From Hydractinia symbiolongicarpus (Eukaryota > Cnidaria > Hydrozoa > Anthoathecata > Hydractiniidae): DNA of 64,000 nucleotides. Below are positions 19,306 to 31,540 of this stretch, piece by piece; within the stretch, counting starts at the first letter, position 1; every line of letters starts with the position of its first letter. Below the pieces are notes generated by a model that saw only the letters and a program-made list of their open reading frames with translations, had not been told where the DNA came from and did not search any database. Where the stretch lies: contig NC_079879.1 in NCBI RefSeq assembly GCF_029227915.1, positions 25,548,501 through 25,612,500 on the forward strand, given 5' to 3'. Both the position numbers and the translations under genes were made by a program.

Positions 19306-22300
19306 GACGTCTAAAGTATGACGTTTCATATGAAATGGAGTTAAATAACGAACTGATGGTAAACTAAAAATAAATTTCTTATTGCTTAGCCGGGACAAAA
19401 AATTGTCCCGGGACAAAAAATTTTCATAAAAACACAAAGTGATTTTTAGTATAATTATTAATGAGAGCGGGAACCCTCAAATGTCCCGTCCCAGTGTCAC
19501 CAGAATTTTTAACTCCCCTAAATAACGATAAATAAACTAGTGAATTGTTACCCCCTAGAGTCAACATTTTCTAGGAAATATTTTGAATCCCATATATTTC
19601 TTTTTAGATAGAACGGTAGAAAGTCGGTTCAGTTACTAAATTTATATGACAAAATTTTTACCCGACTTTATTACCCGATCAAGAACTTTCCCCGAATTTT
19701 TTGCCTTAACTAAAAAAATAGTCAGCAAACGTTTTTTTTTTGCATTTTTGACTTAAATTTGTGCTTTGAACTGAAAATAAAAAATAGAAGGTTTAAAATG
19801 ATTTGAAAGATCTAGTAGAATTTAACAATCTTCAAAGTTAATCGGCGGGAAGTGACAAAACTTGCTTTAAAAAACATATGACTACAGAATATGAACCAAT
19901 AGATACCAATTTTTTTCTCGAAATCCTAGCAAAGTTACAAATTAAAAAAATAGGAAAGAATAAAAAGACTGTACCCGTAAGGTAAAGATCAGATGTGTTT
20001 TATTTATAAATGCTAAAAAACGTCAAAAATTGATAGAAATAGTAGAAAACGTAACAAAGGCTAAGATCAAAGTGAACAAGAAAACCAGTCGGTTTGAGCA
20101 CACAATCAATTTTTTATATCAACCAAAATATGGCCATGAAAATCTGTCGATCCAAGAAAAAGAACACGTGCAGAAATATGAAATAGACTTCATAAGATAA
20201 ACAATTATTAATATACTATAATAAATACAGCATTTTTTCTCATTATAACTCTATGTTATATTAGAAATAAATGAGCAGCAAAAACTTCTGTTCATTCCAT
20301 GCATTCTTGCATTGGGCATTATGGTTAAATTTTAAAAGGTTTATATTATAAAATAATCAAATAGTTTATAAAACGACAAAAGTTAATTTCTAAATTTATA
20401 GCAAAGGTCACACCATCTCAACATCACTGTATAAGAACTACTCAAACCTTATTTTAATGGATTGATAGGTATATATATACCATTTGGGTATGGTACCACA
20501 AGAAGGAAATATAAACAACAGATCACCAGATTAGAGAAATCCAGTTAAAGAATTTCAATTTCAGTGCTATAATAAAAAAATAATCTATAAATAAGGAATT
20601 TACACTACATGGTCAATTTTTTCCGGTGGGATTGTCACATGGTACATTCTTCGGTTGAGAGAAAACACCCACGTTTCACGGTCAAACTCTCACAAAAGAA
20701 GCTTTGATTAAACAAGAACTACAAGTATCTGAATTAAAGTAAAGCTAAACTAGCAAAAACTCACCTAAAACTACACAATATGACAGGTTTGAAGTTAGAA
20801 AACAATGAATCTGTGAAAAATTCAGCACCTATGATGAAGAGGTGACTGGGTGAACGGTGTGTTTTCCCTGAAATCATATTGGCTACCGTGAAAAATACGA
20901 ACTAACTTGGATTAAAAGTATCACGTGACATTTACCGATTAGTGAATGCCTGAGTAAGCGCAAAAAAGAAGATGTAAACCAAAACTTGTTTATAGCTATA
21001 TACAATTCAAAAATATAGGTATCTATACACATGTATGGTTCCATTACTTCAAAATTTACCTAAATAAATCAGCAGCATTCTCTGGTGTTATTTCAATTTC
21101 ACATCATACTTCAAATACATCAAGAGACAATCAATACACATCAAGAGACACTTATTACATGTCGCAACATTTTTTTTCTTGTATATAAACGAACGATATG
21201 CTGAAGGACTACCTGTTTTTTTGTAAAAATCCTGTGAACTGCACATCACGCCTGGATATCAAAGGGATGCCGAAACAATAGCAATTTGAATAGAATTTTA
21301 ATGAGCACCAAGATGAGTTCAACCTGTGTCTCTATTTCTACCTCTATGATTAAAACAAGGTTTTGTAAACATTTTTGGTACAGGGAATGTAATACACTTC
21401 ATTCAACATATAACAGATTTAATTGTGGAAACTGAAAACACAAACATGACTAGAAGCTATAAAGCAGCTAGCTAACTAAATAAACTTTTAGGAAAAAATA
21501 GAGTCTAAGAAAATAATATATGGCTATAGAACATACGCAAGAAAGTCAAAAAAAACAAGGCTAGCGAAGTTGTGAAGGTAAAGAAAGCATGATGTTGCTG
21601 TCAAACGTGGATCCGTATTTAGCTTTATAACTTGTATAGAGCTTCATGAAAATTCTCTATACTCGAACCATCCAATTTTTGTATCTGTATGTAAATATTC
21701 AGATCTGTTTTCCTGTATAGAAAGCACTTTTAAGTTTTCAGTTAGCTAGCTATTCATCCTCTTCTGTAACTCTGTGTAGACAGTAGATCTTGTAGCTATA
21801 CAGAATAAAGCTATTCTTACAAGCCTTTATAACAGAGAAATATTTTAACTTTTTATCCTGATTGTGGTCAGCTATGATTCTAGACTGTTTTAAATCAGAA
21901 GATTTTTCCTCATCTGCCTTCAAATAAAAATTTACAACCAGTATCTATTTTATTTTGCGATAATGACAAACATTCTGGGCAATTTAAACCTAATCCCTTC
22001 AGTTTCTTTAAGTTTGAGTAAAGCTACGTTAAAGCGTTCTGCTCAATATTTTAAGCTAGGTTGTCATGCGTTATGATATCAAAGCAAAATAAAAAGAAAA
22101 GGAAACGTGTGTATCATCTCGAAGTTGTTCCTTTTGCATTAACCCAAACGTTAGTTAATCAATGTGGTACTTCTAGCACTAATGACGAGACTTCTTCCAT
22201 TTGTAAAAAGCAAACCTTTAACTTTTAATCTTTTTCGTCAAAGGGATTTCTAAATCAAAACCTATTAAACCTAAACAAGTTTTATCTGCAGAGCATTGGT

Positions 22301-23153
22301 AGATTCATTCCCTTCAGGTTTTTTTAACGGTATTGGGAAATATAATGTAGGCACTCATATGAGCAACTTATTATAAACTGTACGTACGGTATAATTATTA
22401 TGCATTTGCTAACTAGCATGTTACAGGCTAGTTATCAGTTCTCCTTGAGTGCCTAATTTTCCCAAAAAACTTTCTTAAACTAACCCAAAGTATTCAGTAA
22501 TATTATTCTAAGATTTGTTATTATAAACTCTTTTAAACTCCAACCCCTACAAAATATCCTGTAACTTTACAATTTGAAAATTTATACTACATTCTCAACA
22601 ACTTTCAAGAAAATAACATACAAATTTGTTACTGCTTAACAGGAAATCAAAATTTCCTTCACAAAAAATGATATTTATCAAATCAAATCCGAAAAATTGA
22701 ATTGTGTTTTACTCTTTTTTGTTTCAACCTTTACATTCAGTTTCTCGTATTTGAAATTTCAAAAGTTGGTATGTTCAAATGTTTGGATTTGTGAAACAAA
22801 ACATTGACCAATTGGTTTCTATAAAATTGCAACTATATAGACTTTCCATAAAGAAATTAAAATTTAAGAAATCGAACCAAAAAAGCATTATAAACGATTA
22901 AATTTGTCGAATTCAATAAGTCGAATTCGACACAGGTTTCGAAGTTGACAAAAATGAATTTGTCATAATGGATCATTAAGCAACCTGGTGTTAATTCAGT
23001 TTAATGGTAAAATTGTATTCCTGTTTCTCATTTTCGAAACATTCTTTGTTTTCAGATTAGCTGCTATCATCACATCCACCATCAGTGTTTTCAAAAACCC
23101 TTTAACAAGAGAGTAAATTTTGAAGGCCTAAAAACTGAAACATTCGAATGCTA
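19306..23153. other. Long non-coding stretch, two small hairpins
   Basis: No gene seen in 3.8 kb. It holds a perfect 9-bp stem CCGGGACAA/TTGTCCCGG with an AAAA loop (19390-19411). It also holds an inverted pair TTGGGAAA...GGCACTCAT / GAGTGCC...TTTCCCAA (22333-22358 and 22447-22465) that may be the ends of a small MITE. Confidence 0.45.
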
Positions 23154-23293
23154 ATATGTATTTCTTGCTGAATTATTGAAACAATAAACGACCAGAGATA
23201 GCATCAGATTGGTAGCACAGTCGATATGTATTTCTTGCTGAATTAATAAAACATTGAACGACCAGAGATAGCATCGGATTGATAGCACAGTCG
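23154..23293. repeat. Two tandem copies of a 70-bp unit
   Basis: 23154-23223 and 23224-23293 are near-identical. Each starts ATATGTATTTCTTGCTGAATTA and ends GATAGCACAGTCG, with about nine differences. The second copy runs directly into a tRNA-like sequence. Confidence 0.85.
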
Positions 23294-23345
23294 GTAGAGT
23301 AATCACCTGGCAAGCAAGAGGTCTCACTTGATCCATCATCTTCGC
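23276..23345 (+). repeat. tRNA-like SINE head
   Basis: A box-A-like TAGCACAGTCGGTAGAGTAA is followed 27 bases on by a degraded box B (GTCTCACTTGATCCATC). The anticodon-arm region resembles an alanine-type tRNA, but the arms do not pair. It is probably the head of an old SINE. Confidence 0.45.
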
Positions 23346-23667
23346 ACGACTTGGGGAAATATTACAGGGTTACTTATAACAATTAAACTTGTTTAGAAGT
23401 TATTATATTCGAATCGTTTATACACAACAGGGTTTGTATCCTGGTATTTCCAGAATTTTGCAGATCAGTTTTGAAAATATCCAGTTTGATATAACTATTT
23501 TTTAGAATACTATGTGTCATTTTTTTCTTTTTTATTTATTTAGTTGTATTGTAACATTACCGGTTAGTTACAAAACAGTGAAACCGCTTTAGTTATCAAC
23601 GTCTTATTTATCCATATATAGTCAATTTCAAATGTCAAACCGGTCTATTTTAACTACCTTAAGGGAA

Positions 23668-24115
23668 GAAATTATTTCTGGAAGAAATTTGTGCGGAATT
23701 TATCATTGCGGATGAGTGACCCACAAATGGCATATTTTGCGGAATAAATTATTGCGGATGCAAGAAATTTGGTAAATCGAAAGTCGGGTAAAACCTAATT
23801 TAGTACCTAAGTGAATGAAAAACATCCGATTTATGGAATATCATCTTTCTATTTTTCATCAAAATATAAAAAAAAGAATACTAAGCTGTAACAAATGTAA
23901 GATCAAATATCGTCACTGAAAATATCGAAAATATTTCTACATGGATCGTCAAGCTAAAGGGGCCTTTAGACGTAAAGGAAAGTCATCAGATCGATTCTTT
24001 ACGCATAAAATATTTCGAAAAATTTGCGCAATTTATTTTTGCGGATTTAAGCAAAACCTGCAGAACTTAATTCCCAAAAAAAGGTTCCGTACAAATTTCT
24101 TTCGCAAATAATTTC
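23668..24115. mobile_element. MITE with 31-bp terminal inverted repeats
   Basis: GAAATTATTTCTGGAAGAAATTTG... at 23668-23698 is mirrored by 24085-24115 with about four mismatches. The interior has GCGGAATAAATT words and no coding frame. This is a non-autonomous DNA transposon; the superfamily is not determined because no clear target duplication is visible. Confidence 0.6.
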
Positions 24116-25396
24116 CATATCCATTTGGTTCCGCGAAATATGCATCCGAAAATGCTGATTTTAAGGGCGTATCTTTTAGAATCTGTTAACTAGCTAAACC
24201 TAAAACATAACCACGTTTTTAGAATGATGTGAATACATTTTTATTTTACTGTTTCCAAGAAAATTTGTAACTAAAACTCAATACAGTTTACTAACGCTCA
24301 GTGGCACTCCATATTACTCTGATCAGTTCAAAAAGTTAAATTTAGCTTGCTGGTAGTGTGAGATGGCTCACATGAAATTTTAACATACATATGCTTTAGT
24401 ATATTTAGATATGTGGTATGCAGCTGGGGGCACCATGTTTGTTTACCCTTTTTGAGTTTGGTCAGTGTGGACAGGAAGTCTTGGCCCCAGCTCCTTTTTG
24501 TTCTTATCTTCTTTGTTTTGTTTTGTGCTGCCCCTCCCCATTTTAATGTGGTTTAGAAATATGACTAATGTATTGACCTTAAATATAAGAAACTTTGTAC
24601 AGTATACAAGGTTGGTTTCAATTGTGACACATAGAAGATATACATGTGAGATATACTTATTATCTGTTCGATTTTATTGCACATGTGATAGACCCCACCT
24701 AACAGTAGCTAGCTAGCCAAAGTAGCCAGAAACCTGGAGTACAAAAAAAAAGTAACATTGACTTTGGGAGAAAAGGGAATTGGAAATTTCAACATCAAGA
24801 GTAATAAAAAGGATGGATTTTTATAGCATTTCCACAAGTATTTTTTTCAGGGTTGTAGGTATAGCTTAGCTGCATGAGTAATCAACAAACCATTTTTCAA
24901 CATTTGTTGCGTAAAATGATATTTAAAATTTTCAAACTATTGGCTGTTGTGATTATGAAACTGCTGCACTCCCTCTGTCACTACTCTCTCTTAATGACTG
25001 TCAATAATTGTACATTTGTATCAAGCATTGTGATGGTTAACCTTAAGGTTACTGTAAAGGAAAAAACTCACTTGATGAGTAGTCTCACAAAAACCCTTAT
25101 AATTTATCAATACTTTTATATTTTTTCTCATTTTTTTTGTTTCTAAATGCTTGATGAAAGACTTATTTGATGGTGTTATTTTCTTGAGATGTTAATTTTC
25201 CAAAGAAAAATATAATGAAATAAACACACACCCTTTTTTTGCACCGTACGTTTTAAAATGGCTTCTTTTTCCGAACGCTGATCGCAGACTTCTTATTTTT
25301 GCACCATTACATTCAACAGAAATTAAATTCAAAAAAGTTGCCGGATTTTTTTTTCTAATACCGTCGTTATGAAATTATTTGTAATTATATATAATC
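24116..25396. other. Non-coding stretch, no gene seen
   Basis: Open frames at 24465-24716 and 24874-25146 have no recognisable motifs and no splice context. Treated as chance. Confidence 0.4.
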
Positions 25397-25526
25397 ACTA
25401 GTCGTTAGCCCGTGGAAAATCCACGGGTTCGCCCGTCCTTTTTATACTGCATTGCGTGCTTCTCGCTACTGCGCAGCTAAGCTACCATTTTGCGTGACAG
25501 ACAGACAGACGTATACGGTTATTATA
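25397..25526 (+). mobile_element. Short module with hairpin head and ACAG tail (copy A)
   Basis: Begins ACTAGTCGTTAGCC, then a hairpin CCCGTGG-AAAAT-CCACGGG, then TTCGCCCGTCC. It ends GACAGACAGACG...TACGGTTATTATAAT. Copies B and C follow with the same start and end, so this is one of three members of a repeat family lying side by side. Confidence 0.6.
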
Positions 25527-27153
25527 ATACTAGCCGGGAAACCCGGCGTCGAAACGCCGGGTTAAGCCACAAATAAAGGTGTGATCCGGCATTGAACACT
25601 CTGTGGAGCGCTTAATAAGAGCCGTAAACTGTCCCACACAATCAGGTGGAGCGCTTTAGTACAGGTATACAGTATGTCGTTAATCTTTTGAAGCGCATAC
25701 ACCATTATAGTGTGCGACTGTAACATATTTTTCAAAAAATAACTTTCCCGCAACGATAACTGATATAAAAACAGAGTTTACAAAGTGTTGTTACTCCATC
25801 ATAGCAAAAACAATCGTCAATTTTATTTCATTTCGCAGAATAACTTTTGCGCAAGTTAAAAAATTAATCGTGACACTGGGCTGAGCGCTTAGTACAGTTA
25901 AACCGTGTTGCACAGCGTATAGGAATAATACCCTTTTGAAAAAAACTTTCTCGCAGACTCTGTTTAAAAAAACACAACAGGGCTGTGCGGTTAGTCCAGG
26001 TAAACATTGTTGCACATCCGTACAGGTGTGATTACCGAGAAAGTTTGAAAATGAATTGTCACATTGGGTTGACCCCTTAGTACAGGTAAACCACGTTGTA
26101 AATGCGCATGGGCTTAACAGCCTTTACCAAAAACAACAGTCTGTTGTTAACACTGGGCTAACTGCTTAGTATAGTTAAACAGAGTTGAACAGGCGTATAG
26201 GCGTAATACCCCTTTCCAAAAATCTTCATTGCAACTTCGGTTTTAATTAAAACACTGGGAACAGCTCATTACCGGTTCAGCTAAAATAATCTGTCAGTCA
26301 TTTTATTTGCACAAAAAGTTTTCAGGAAAAAATAACTTAGGTAACTGCATTTATAGCATAACACTTATTGTTTAACAATATTGTTGTAGCCAAACTGCAT
26401 TTTTATACTCTTACTTCTAGCCAAAGATAGGAGCTAGCTAAATGGCTACAGTCTCAACACAAAAATAAATGGTGGAATAAGTAAGGTTCTAGCTAGCTAG
26501 CTAGCCTCAATCTTCGTTTCCTAGCCAAAAATCCTAAAACTGGTGCGTTTAAGATCTGTACGTGACTAAAAACATGACAATATATTTATCTTAACATTTT
26601 AGAACATACAAAAAACCAATATTACGAAAATAAAAAGCTTATAGAAGACACAAAGGTGAAACAGACTTATAAACAGCACTGAACTGACCTTCTTCTAAAA
26701 ACTAAAATGGCCATCATGTTTCTTCGTTGGCATGTCTAGGCCGCGAAAGTCTTGATTGGTTTTTCAAAGAATCAGGCGTTTTGATTGGTAAACACGTGCG
26801 AGCGGTCAAAACAAAGTCAGTTAAACTGTCAGTAAAACCATCCTATTTGTTTTCGGTGGCTCCTGAGCGGAATCGGCGATAAAGGTCACGGGGGTAAATT
26901 ATTATTAAAAAAGGCGCTTTTAAATAATGAATTCATTTTAATCACCTAATTTGTTTTTTAAATTAGAAGATTATCAATTAAATTAATTAAATTATGTAGG
27001 GAAATAAATTAATTTTTTGGGTTTTAGTTCAATTAATTATAAAGTTTTCTATTAAACAACCCCCTGTTTTCTAAAAATTCGCGGAAAGATCAAAGGAATA
27101 TCGGTAACCCTTTTGAACAGACAGACAGACGACGGCTATTATTATAGAGATAG
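25527..27153 (+). mobile_element. Long module of the same family (copy B) with internal repeats
   Basis: Starts ACTAGCCGGG with a GC-rich hairpin (AACCCGGCG / CGCCGGGTT) and ends AACAGACAGACAGACGACGG then CTATTATTATAGAGATAG, the family's ends. Between about 25600 and 26280 it holds six or seven degenerate copies of a unit around CACTGGGCTGAGCGCTTAGT, ACAGGTAAACCGTGTTGCAC and GCGTATAGG. Small minus-strand frames at 25562-25753 and 25791-26015 are shadows of these repeats. Confidence 0.55.
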
Positions 27154-27335
27154 ACTAGTCGTTAGCCCGTGGAAAAATTCATGGGTTCGCCCGTCCTTTA
27201 TACTTACCCATTGCAACAAAGTGGATAAAAATATATCGCATTTGATATTCGTGTTTCCGTAACATCATTTTCTAACTCGGCGGCGGGGGCTCCGCGCAGA
27301 GACAGACAGACGGAATACGGCTATTATTAAGGAGA
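27154..27335 (+). mobile_element. Short module with hairpin head and ACAG tail (copy C)
   Basis: Begins ACTAGTCGTTAGCCCGTGG, almost as copy A, with the hairpin partner mutated (TTCATGGG). It ends GACAGACAGACGGAATACGG then CTATTATTA. Non-coding. Confidence 0.6.
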
Positions 27336-27439
27336 TTCAAAATTCAAAATAATCCATTTTTTTTTATTTCTGTCGTCGTAATTCGCTAATCAGTAATTTA
27401 TACACAAAAATGACAAACTTTTTATTAAAATTGCCCTTG

Positions 27440-28790
27440 ATTCCTGCATAGATAAAATGGCTAATAAGACAAAAAAGGAAACATCTAATTTCAGTGCATG
27501 GAAAGAAAGCGTGTTAACGGCAGTAAAACAAAAAATTGAACTTCTTAAAAATAAATATCATCCAATGAAAACATATCCTGTCCTTCAAGACCCTGAGGTG
27601 TTATCTTACCTTAAAAATCTTCAGCAACACTATGTAATTGTTCCAATAGATAAGGCAGCTAATAACTTTGCATTTATATGCAAAAAATTCTACGTACCAC
27701 GCCTACTAACTGAAGTAGGGATACATAGGGATACATACAGTGACACATACTCCCACGTTAACGATGCCAAGGAGAGCATCATCAATGAGAATATTAAACA
27801 ATGCAAAAAAGTCGGTCTTGATGTATGGATGAGCAACGTACACTTCTAGGCTATTTAAATTGATATTTGCTCAATTTGAAAGCTTTCATAAAAAAAGCTA
27901 TTTTTATTCTCATTTTAATAATTTTTGGGTGGTTCAAAATTCTTTTCCCACTATTGATAAAATTGATAAAATAAATACTCGAGGTCACGCGAAAAACATC
28001 CCCACATTTGATTTCAGCACTCTAAATACCAACATACCTCACAAACTTTTAATTCATGTATTATCACAGATAATTGATTTCGTTTTCGACTGTAAAAAGC
28101 AAAACAAACTGGGGTTCGCAAATACGTCCGTGTATTGGACAAACAAAGGCGTTAGCAATCAAATTTTTACCAAACAGGGTATAAGGACAATGTTTCATTT
28201 TTGATCTCTAAATGTTTCTTTGCCATCGGCAATCTCGTCTTTAAACAAGATATTGGCATCCCCATGGGTATTGACCCCGCCCCCTTTTGGGCCAACCTGT
28301 TCTTGTACTTCTATGAAAAACAATTTGTTCAAAAATTAATCTCTGAGAGTTCTCCCAGAGCATATAAATACAACAACACAGTACGATTTATTGATGATCT
28401 GCGTACAATAAATAATGTAGAAAATTTCCTAACATGTCACAACACCATTTACCCTCCAGAACTACACCTGAAAGTCGAACATCATTGAACCGAAGCTACA
28501 TTTCTAGATTTAGATATTGAAATGAAAGACAACATTTTCATATATAAACTCTTCGACAAAAGAGATAAATTTCCATTCCGTATAGTACGCATGCCAGATC
28601 GGAAAAGCAATATACCATATCTACCTTTTATGGACCAATCTTTTCTGAATTTTTACGAATTGGCAGATGCTGCTTACTAGTCGAAGACTTAATTTCCCGA
28701 GCTTACATACTTTTTAATAGAATGATCAAACAAGGAGGAAATAAAAAAATGATCTCCAAACAAATTATTAAAGTACTGCTACAATAGCGT
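27440..28790 (+). mobile_element. Penelope-like reverse transcriptase remnant (no GIY-YIG seen)
   Basis: Plus-strand fragments in three frames. 27457-27849 carries the N-terminal motif YVIVPIDKAANNFAFICKKF. 27860-28204 has motif A (FDFSTLNTNIPHKLLIHVL). 28201-28488 has motif B (GIPMGIDPAPFWANLFLYFYE, about 28255-28317) and motif C with RFIDDL. Downstream pieces read ATFLDLDIEMKDNIFIYKLF and KQGGNKKMISKQI, ending near 28790. The order and wording match the Penelope-like RT group, but from a different lineage than the element at 1794. Several frameshifts and stops make it dead. Family assignment is by motif only. Confidence 0.7.
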
Positions 28791-29399
28791 TTTTAATAAA
28801 TATAGCAAAAACAGTGAAGAAATAATTGAATTATTATTAACTAAATATAAAGAACATAGTTTTGATACACGAATTTGTGTATATTGTGTTATCACTTTAA
28901 TATATAAAGTCTTTGGATCCATTCACACACCATAAATATATTAAATATTTCACGGCAGGCCGTGTTTCATAATTCTTCATCTGCTGCTGGCTAGCTCATT
29001 TATATAGTTTTTTCAAAATCAAACCCTTTTTACCTGCTGGACAGTTATTCCTCCATCATATTATTTATACTTGCAACATTAATTTATTTTATGTGTTGTC
29101 TGTTACAGTTTCTTATTTATTTCAATACGCACTTAATGCTGGACATTCACGCTGCAGGTCAGGCTTGCTATGTCATTTATATTATTATTTATACTTTTAT
29201 ACTATTGTTTATACTAATGACACTATTATGCTGGACATTTTATATTACAAATCGCTTCATAGCTGGTTTTTACAAGTCGAGTTTGAAACTCGACTTGTAA
29301 AATTTTAAAAAACTTGTGTTTTTTATGTTTGTTAAATATTACACCATGTTTGTTCATTGTCCCCTATGTCTTCATTCTCGTTCAATGTCTCACTTGTTT
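28791..29399. other. Spacer between two retroelement remnants
   Basis: AT-rich with short direct repeats of CTGGACATT (near 29138 and 29231). Contains a perfect 14-bp-arm palindrome at 29271-29299 (TACAAGTCGAGTTT, G, AAACTCGACTTGTA). Confidence 0.5.
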
Positions 29400-31540
29400 T
29401 TTTGTTTTCGATTTACATGATTTAACGAGAAAGGTGAATGTGGTTTCTACGAAAATACGACAGCTATTATTGGAAAAGGGTAACGTATCACTTGTAGATG
29501 GTTTATTAAGAAAGTATGAAGAGATTGCTAAAGTTATACTAAAAAGTTAGAAGAAAAAGTTCGAAGCAGAGAATTAAAAAAGGAAAGTGTTTTTCAATGA
29601 AGTAAGTTAAATATAAAACTTGGTAAGTTCAATGGATATGATCATGGTGTTGATAATTATACATTCAGAGATAATTTTGAAAAGATTTACTCAAGGACAA
29701 CCCCAAGACGTTTAATGTCAGATTTACTTAAAAATAATTATTTAGAGGATTCCCCATTGTCATTAGTGACTTCAGTCGACGATATCGAAGAGATATGGCA
29801 GCGATTACAAAGTGCGTATGGTGACCCCAAGATTATCCTAAATAAAAAGTTGCAGTGTTTGAAAAGTTTTGATTCAATTTGGAAGTACAAAGATTCTGAA
29901 AGGATTGTTGACTTACTGAGCAAAGTTATTAATTTAATAAGAGATTTAATGAAATTATGTAAGAAATTTATATAGTAGCAAAGCTGTAAAATGGCGATGC
30001 TTTAGATAAGTTATACCGAATTATGGGAGATAAAAAAAGGAAACGTGCGTTATACAGGTGACAGATATACGGATAATTGTGTTTTTTGTGGTGATACTGG
30101 CCATGTCGCGACATCTGGACTCAGAGGTATGAAAGTTATCCAGTATTTTACGTGTAAGATATTTGTTGAGATGACGCCAATGCAACGATTTGTGGAATTA
30201 CGTAAGAAAGGTTTATGTTTCCAATGTTTGTTTCCGGGAGCTTCGATGCACGATGGAAAACACAAAGATGGCAAATGTCAAAGGGATTTTGTATGCCAGC
30301 ATCCTTACCATTCTAAATATCCAACGAGAAAACACGTGCTAGTCTGTGATGAGCATAAAGATCATACTGAAAATAAGGAATTATTTCAGCAGTATAAAGG
30401 ACGTTTTATAATAAAGCAGAGAGTCGATTTACCAAGCTTTTCAAAAGATTTAAAGTTATTATTTTATACATCTCACCACTCTAATAAAAAGAATGCTAAA
30501 GAAAGTTTAACGCAACAAGAAGAGACTGTAACTGGAAAAGGTTTTTATCAACTTCAAGTTATTAAAATTGATAACAATCAGTATACTGTTTTCTTTGATA
30601 GTGGTTGTGGAGATTTTGTTTCGAGAAGATCAGCAATAAACCAACTTGGAACGAAAGCTGTTGTTGAACACTGTGGTCCAATCAATTTAGAAGGAGTTGG
30701 CGGAATTGTTACACAGTCAACTCATGGAATTTATACAGTGAAGTTTCCGTTATCTAATGGAAAATCAGCCAATATGATAGGAGTATGTCTAGATCAAATC
30801 ACTGCTACGTTTCCACACTACCCGTTTGAAGAAGTTGAATCGGAAATAAAACAAGCGCATCGATTGAAATATGGAAGTGACTATCAATCAAGCTACCATA
30901 AAGCGTCGGTGGAGAGATCGATTTTATGATAGGTATTAAATATTTACCATCCAAAACCTGTATTTCAATTACCGTCAGGCTTAACCATTTATGAGTCTGT
31001 TTTTGAGAGTGCTAATGGCGGATCTGAAGTTATGTGACCCACACAAGGTATTTTCGTCAATTGAAAAACAATTTCGCTCAAGCCAAATTCACCAATCTAC
31101 ATTCCTTTCAAATCAGTTGGATCTGTATCGAAGTGGTTATCAAGTAAACCCGACTTGTCTTTACTTGGATATGAGGTATTCAATTTTGATCTTTATGCGA
31201 TAATTACACAGTCGAAAATTCCCTCTTTGTATCAAGGCAAGGTAAACTGTTTTTAAAAGCTGAGGAGACTGGAAGTGAGATAACGTATAGGTGTGTTGTG
31301 TGGTGTGTATCAAATCTAAATCGAAATTACAATCCTTGGGTCATGTAGAATTCGTGAAGAATTTAACCGATCAGCAACAAAGAATGTTTGAAGAATCAAA
31401 CGTAAAAAACTACATTCCATGGCGAGCAGTTTGGAAGGGAAGCTCAGTAACAACTCCTTGCAAACTAGTGTTTGATGCATCACAAGTAACTGATTCAGGG
31501 TACAGCTTGAACGACTTGCTAGCTAAGGAAACAACATGAA
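29400..31540 (+). mobile_element. BEL/Pao LTR retrotransposon remnant, 3' truncated
   Basis: Plus-strand pieces in BEL/Pao order. The Gag region (29400-29975) includes KLGKFNGYDHGVDNYTFRDNF and IEEIWQRLQSAYGDPKIILNKKL. The frame at 30045-30929 has Cys/His clusters (CVFCGDTGH, GLCFQCL, CQHPYH) and then an aspartic-protease-like FDSGCGDFVS. 30960-31203 holds protease-linker pieces. 31291-31539 starts the reverse transcriptase with IPWRAVWKGSSVTTPCKLVFDAS. The RT core, RNase H and integrase are absent after 31540, and the frames are broken several times. No LTR could be identified. In the zinc region, normally CxxCxxxGH, the expected second motif is degraded. Confidence 0.8.
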
